This document shows positions 8,128 through 11,022 of a stretch of 11,022 bases of DNA, piece by piece. The notes beneath the pieces are model-generated. The model saw only the letters and a program-made list of their open reading frames with translations. It was not told the DNA's origin and searched no databases. Both the position numbers and the translations under genes were made by a program. Location of the stretch: the NCBI GenBank assembly GCA_000697455.1, contig JNET01034829.1, positions 1 through 11,022 of the forward strand, written 5' to 3'. The DNA is from Basidiobolus heterosporus B8920 (taxonomy: Eukaryota > Basidiobolomycota > Basidiobolomycetes > Basidiobolales > Basidiobolaceae). How positions within the stretch are numbered: position 1 is the stretch's first letter; each line of letters begins with the position of its first letter.

Positions 8128-8489
8128 TGTACCTGCACATCTTTGCTAGTATAATCAGATCCCACTGTTCAAAATAATAGCTTATTCCTAACTTAGATAT
8201 CACTGGCCAGCTTAAAGCATTTTTAACCATTAGTGCTCTGCCATATTTCTACCAGTTACTGCCAGGTTCTATTTGTGTCTTCTGAAAGTGAAGCTTCATA
8301 TACTGTGCAAGGAATTGTGATTGGTTATATGATGTCATAGGGTTTGGGCTCTGGATATCAAAGAGCATTGCAAATTTCCAGCAGCTTTGGGCAAATTTTT
8401 CACCATAAAGGTTAGACAGATATTTGTGATTCAGTTACTAGCTTATTACCACTCTCAAGAACATATTCTTGGGTACAGTGTTTCCAGCA
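8128..8489 (+). repeat. Diverged LTR-A copy in plus orientation
   Basis: Roughly 362 bp that can be followed along LTR-A: TATAATCAGATCCCAC near the start, CATATTTCTACCAGTTACTG, TTCTATTTGTG, a GTGATTGGTTATATGATGTC middle block, and ACTAGCTTATTACCACTCTC followed by TTCTTGGGTACAGTG at the end. Order and spacing agree with 5170-5550 read in reverse complement. The 5' edge is the least certain (TGTACC at 8128), and the 3' edge is placed at AGCA, 8489. No internal region is seen. It is the most decayed LTR-A here. Confidence 0.65.
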
Positions 8490-8499
8490 ACAGAACTTA

Positions 8500-8607
8500 T
8501 GTTTCTATAAACAGGAGTGATTGAAAGTGAACTGAAGTGAAAATATAGGCTGCAGTTTATACATTTGTCACTTGTTGAGTATTCAGTTATATTCTTATAG
8601 CTTACCT
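8500..8607 (+). repeat. LTR-B 5' fragment
   Basis: TGTTTCTATAAACAGGAGTG onward matches the first ~105 bp of LTR-B, including AAGTGAAAATATAGG, TCACTTGTTGAGTA and TTCTTATAGCTTACC, then similarity stops. It starts only about ten bases after the diverged LTR-A ends. Confidence 0.75.
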
Positions 8608-8960
8608 TGCTCCAACTGGATGGCAATACCACATATTGTAGCATCATGGTATGTCAAAGGGGTACTTAGACTAGTTCAGCATGATTTTATGCTATAGTAA
8701 GTTCAATTCTATCTCAATTTCAAGACAATAGCTTAGTTTCTGCATATCTTTCATCTGAAAGTGGCTGTAAGATATAGAATCTGTTCTTTCACCTTGTTTT
8801 GCAAATGCATTCTTCCTTGTTTTAAAAACAATCCAGTCATTGCACCCTTAAACCTCAATAATCAAGCCTTTTCTAAATGCTAAATTCTTGTAAAGAGTTG
8901 CCAATCTTCAAGTAAAGATGTCTTTTACCTAAAGGACAGAGGGAAGGCAGAACATATTTG
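8608..8960. other. Unassigned sequence between LTR-B copies
   Basis: About 350 bp with no recognised protein or repeat motif on either strand. The missing 3' part of the LTR-B fragment at 8500-8607 does not resume here as far as I can see. Confidence 0.45.
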
Positions 8961-8965
8961 TTGTT
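8961..8965. repeat. Target-site duplication TTGTT, left of LTR-B copy 5
   Basis: TTGTT stands directly before the TGATAC start of the solo LTR, and an identical TTGTT follows its CA end at 9321-9325. Confidence 0.85.
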
Positions 8966-9320
8966 TGATACAATAAACTGGAGTGATTGGAAGTGAATTG
9001 GAGTGAAAATAAAAGTTGTAGTTTAGACACCTATTGTTTATTGAGTAAGTAGTCTGGTACTTATAGTTTACCATGTAATATAACAGTAGGACGTTGTAAA
9101 TGATTGATAATCACAGTGAGATCAATCTGGTGAAGATTTGGGGTGATTTGGACAAGTTTTGGTAATTTTGAGAATTTTGTGTTTGTGAGTGGGAAAGTGT
9201 TTCTGAACAATATCTAGACCATTTGGACGTTCTTCAGAGTCCTGATCAAGTGTAGAATACTTGGAAATACTTAGGAATAACTTATGAAATGATTTGGTGC
9301 AATACTACACTATTTCAACA
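8966..9320 (+). repeat. LTR-B copy 5, complete solo LTR (reference copy)
   Basis: The copy is 355 bp, from TGATACAATAAACTGGAGTG to CACTATTTCAACA, with TG...CA ends and a perfect 5-bp duplication, TTGTT, on both sides. This pins the family down as an LTR rather than a DNA transposon or SINE: there are no terminal inverted repeats, no pol III boxes and no A-tail that I can see. Near its start, at 8980-9009, three imperfect copies of GGAGTGAATT-like motifs stand in tandem. Because the element is solo, its parent family (copia or gypsy) is not known. Several other copies lie beside copia fossils. Confidence 0.88.
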
Positions 9321-9325
9321 TTGTT
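9321..9325. repeat. Target-site duplication TTGTT, right of LTR-B copy 5
   Basis: Second half of the TTGTT pair that brackets the solo LTR. Confidence 0.85.
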
Positions 9326-9651
9326 TACTGCAAGGTATAGTTTATGGTTAGTTGTGAGTGATTTGGGAAGAGATTCATCAACCATGGGCCAGAAAACAGT
9401 CACAAGTGTATGCTAGTTACCAACTGACTAATCACTATTGATACAACTTCAATGACTAACCAAATGCTAGCAAGTAAATCCAAAATCAAAAATTTGCTCA
9501 GCCACCATTGCAAAGACAGTGAGGAGTTGAGATGAATTGATTGGTTGAGTTAAAAATTCTAGGTAATTGATTTTTGATCAACAATAGGCACTTTATATAA
9601 GGTTTCCAATGTAGGCTTGAGACACTTCATGATTTCCTAACTTAGCCAAAA
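9326..9651. other. Unassigned sequence with a TATA-like string
   Basis: There is no coding motif and no LTR-A or LTR-B match. TTTATATAAGG at 9592-9602 looks like a TATA box and lies about 65-70 bp before the small ORF at 9666, but such strings are common in AT-rich DNA. Confidence 0.35.
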
Positions 9652-9665
9652 ATGTCTCAATTAAG

Positions 9666-9878
9666 ATGTATCTTGTACCATTGAATAGACAAAAAGCAGA
9701 GCTACAGCAACTCAGTAGTGATATAATCATACAAGGACTGGCTGCCTCCCATGTAGCATTCAAAATAATTGCAACTATTGTGGTACTAGCAATATGTTTA
9801 ATGACAATACTGCTGAAAATAGCTCAAATGTATTTGTATGTGCATAAAATCCAATTTCAAAACTATAGTAGCCAATGA
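9666..9878 (+). CDS. Possible small single-pass membrane protein, doubtful
   Basis: A 70-codon open frame that could also be read from slightly upstream without an ATG. Residues about 34-53 (IIATIVVLAICLMTILLKIA) form a convincing hydrophobic segment of transmembrane length. The preceding part is polar (RQKAELQQLSSDI), and a short tail rich in aromatic and polar residues follows. I recognise no family. The only support is the ORF, the hydrophobic segment and a TATA-like string about 70 bp upstream. A frame this short is easily due to chance, and the surroundings are decayed repeats. It ends about 60 bp before the adapter junction, so downstream context cannot be trusted. Confidence 0.2.
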   Translation: MYLVPLNRQKAELQQLSSDIIIQGLAASHVAFKIIATIVVLAICLMTILLKIAQMYLYVHKIQFQNYSSQ

Positions 9879-9938
9879 TCCATAGCCACTTAGATGATAA
9901 AATAAGAAGTGTAATAACCCTAGCGGATGGTGAAATAC

Positions 9939-9957
9939 CTGTCTCTTATACACATCT
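9939..9957 (+). other. Engineered Tn5 mosaic end (Nextera adapter), assembly artefact
   Basis: CTGTCTCTTATACACATCT matches all 19 bases of the hyperactive Tn5 mosaic end. This sequence is a laboratory hybrid of the natural outer end (CTGACTCTTATACACAAGT) and inner end (CTGTCTCTTGATCAGATCT), so it is not expected in a natural genome. On the minus strand it translates to MCIRDR, a known signature of adapter contamination in protein databases. Its CTG edge, the edge that normally abuts genomic DNA after tagmentation, faces left. The right-hand copia sequence abuts the outer, adapter side. The copia RT wording is normal up to VCKLQ and then runs into the adapter. Confidence 0.97.
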
Positions 9958-10299
9958 TCTGAAGTTTACAGACCATATCTGGCTGTTCTGGATCAATAAA
10001 ACCCTTTGGTTGCTCCACATAGATAATTTCTTCTAAATCTCCATTTAGAAATGCGGTTTTTACATCCATCGGATGTATATCAAGCCTATGGACAGCTGAG
10101 AGTGCCGGGACTGTTCTAATGGAGTTAAACTTAGCTACTGGTGCAAAAGTTTCATTAAAATCTTTTCCTGGAGTCTGGGAATATCCTTTTGCAACCAATA
10201 TGGCCTTGAACCTCTCCACAGTGCCATCAGCTTGGTTTTTGACCTTATAAATCCATTTACATCCTATTGGCTTTCTCCCTAATGCTAATGGGGTCAGAA
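9958..10299 (-). pseudogene. Copia reverse transcriptase N-terminal half
   Basis: The minus strand reads the canonical start of copia RT: VERFKAILVAKGYSQTPGKD, FNETFAPVAKFNSIRTV, then MDVKTAFLNGDLEE with the first catalytic aspartate, YVEQPKGFIDPEQPDM and VCKLQ. In the family the next residues are 'KSLYGLKQ', but here the Tn5 mosaic end intervenes. The second catalytic motif (YVDD) and RNase H are therefore absent. The loss is best blamed on the assembly rather than on a biological deletion. Confidence 0.9.
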
Positions 10300-11022
10300 T
10301 CTACGTCCTGTTGTCCATTGATGATTGGTATTCAGCCATCATGGCAGTATGCAACAATTCTGAATCTGGACTCTCAATTGCTTTATTTAGTGTCTGTGGC
10401 TCATCACAGCAGGCCACACATGCATTTACATCATTAGCTGATGTAATCCACCATGCTCTGGGGTTATTACGCTTCCTAATTAATCTCCTAAGTGGCAATT
10501 GATGATTGGCTGCTTCTGAAACTGTGGCTGGCTCCAAATCTGGCTGATTTTTGTCTGATAACTCTTGATTTGGGTTGATTTGATCTTCAACTTCATCCAC
10601 AATGATCTGAGATGATAACTTTTCCTTTTCATCAAAAACAACATCCCTACTCTTGATTAGCTTCTGATTTTTGTTATCATAGAGTCTATAGGCCTTAGAT
10701 TCATCACTGTATCCAAGAAATATGCATTTTCCACTTTCAGGATCCAATTTTGACCAATTTTGGGCTGGGATCAAGTAAAATGCATCACAACCAAAGATCC
10801 TGAGGTCTTCTAGATCCGGTTTTGGGCATTCCATGCTTCAAATGGTGTAGAATTATGTTGTAAAGCTGTTCGGCACCTATTCTTAATATAAACAGCAGTA
10901 GCTGCTGATTCAGCCCAAAACTTGTATTCCAATTCCTGATCATGTAACACAGACCTTGCCATCCCCACTATATTCCTATTAGCACATTCTGCTACTATAT
11001 TTTGCTGTGGGATATAAGGTAC
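10300..11022 (-). pseudogene. Copia integrase core end, C-terminal region and linker
   Basis: Starting from the right edge, the end of the integrase core reads VPYIPQQNIVAECANRNIVG then MARSVLHDQELEYKFWAESA. These match the usual 'VPYTPQQNGVAER.NRTI.EMAR.ML....L...FWAEA', the segment with the catalytic glutamate. The C-terminal GKCIFLGYSDESKAYRLYD and SRDVVFDE follow (usual 'KC.FLGY.....GYRL', 'SRDV.F.E'), then an acidic, asparagine-rich linker (about 10490-10610) and ESPDSELLHTAMMAEYQSSM leading into RT. The integrase would insert the element's cDNA. It is partial and broken. Confidence 0.88.

Larger units (their letters stand above)
9958..11022 (-). mobile_element. Ty1/copia pol fossil, integrase to RT, cut at both sides
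   Basis: A Pseudoviridae-type pol on the minus strand, entering from the window's right edge and ending at the adapter. Integrase precedes RT, the copia order. It is far better preserved than the other elements, with only a few breaks. It belongs to the same family as the remnant at 6835-7740, sharing the ANDVN...ESPDS...AMM.(D/E)YQS linker. CpG sites are about twice as dense here as to the left (about 7 in 1,065 against about 27 in 9,938 by eye), fitting a younger copy or a different genomic source. Gag, protease, RNase H and LTRs are outside the window or lost at the junction. Confidence 0.92.

Noticed and set aside
7353-8647. Minus-strand open frames of 65-73 codons
   Set aside because: They lie across copia RT, LTR-A and LTR-B fossils, cross repeat borders, and have no recognisable motif.
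463-9320. LTR-B as a DNA transposon, MITE or SINE
   Set aside because: It has TG...CA ends, no terminal inverted repeats, no A-tail or pol III boxes, and the clean copies have 5-bp duplications, which fits an LTR better.
9921-9940. Vector backbone (the string GGTGAAATACC recalls a pUC-type region)
   Set aside because: The match is short and inexact, and the neighbouring bases do not continue into any vector sequence I know.
9939-9957. Natural Tn5/IS50 insertion or bacterial mobile element end
   Set aside because: The natural outer and inner ends differ from this string; the exact hybrid is the engineered mosaic end. No transposase or second end is present.
10311-10502. Plus-strand 63-codon frame
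   Set aside because: It is antisense to the clear copia linker on the minus strand.
1-11022. CRISPR array, operon, tRNA, rRNA, toxin-antitoxin or other undescribed functional system
   Set aside because: No regularly spaced repeats, no RNA-gene folds that I could recognise, and no intact gene cluster; almost all readable coding sequence is retrotransposon gag or pol.

Overview
This window is a piece of eukaryotic, AT-rich (roughly 35-40% GC by eye), strongly CpG-poor DNA made almost entirely of old LTR-retrotransposon fossils. No bacterial-style gene organisation, rRNA, tRNA or CRISPR was seen. The gag and pol wording of both element types reads like copies I associate with fungi or oomycetes, but I cannot name the host with confidence from this sequence.

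Layout. 1-462 holds nothing I can assign. 463-2036 has three copies of a ~355-bp LTR (here called LTR-B). One of them (1614-1971) sits inside a minus-strand Ty1/copia reverse-transcriptase remnant and is flanked by a 5-bp target duplication. 2037-2143 is the start of a copia gag on the plus strand. 2144-6653 is a Ty3/gypsy element with two 378-bp LTRs (LTR-A), an initiator-Met-type primer site, and gag, RT, RNase H and integrase in gypsy order. Another LTR-A copy, inverted, lies inside its integrase. 6654-7740 is more copia (RT region, plus strand). 7785-9320 is a stack of LTR pieces: inverted LTR-A fragment, plus-strand LTR-A, LTR-B fragment, then a complete solo LTR-B with perfect 5-bp target duplications. 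9326-9938 is unassigned, with one possible 70-codon membrane-protein ORF.

At 9939-9957 there is an exact 19-base copy of the engineered Tn5 mosaic end used in Nextera library kits. Immediately to its right, 9958-11022 is a much better preserved minus-strand copia pol (integrase to RT) that stops mid-RT at the adapter. The two sides of this point should not be assumed to be neighbours in the genome.

The parts do not work together as a system. The window is a nested graveyard: copia copies hit by gypsy and by LTR-B elements, followed by LTR-LTR recombination to solo LTRs and long decay. I found no new functional system. The most consequential observation is the adapter junction, and the most informative biological ones are the two LTR families and their nesting.
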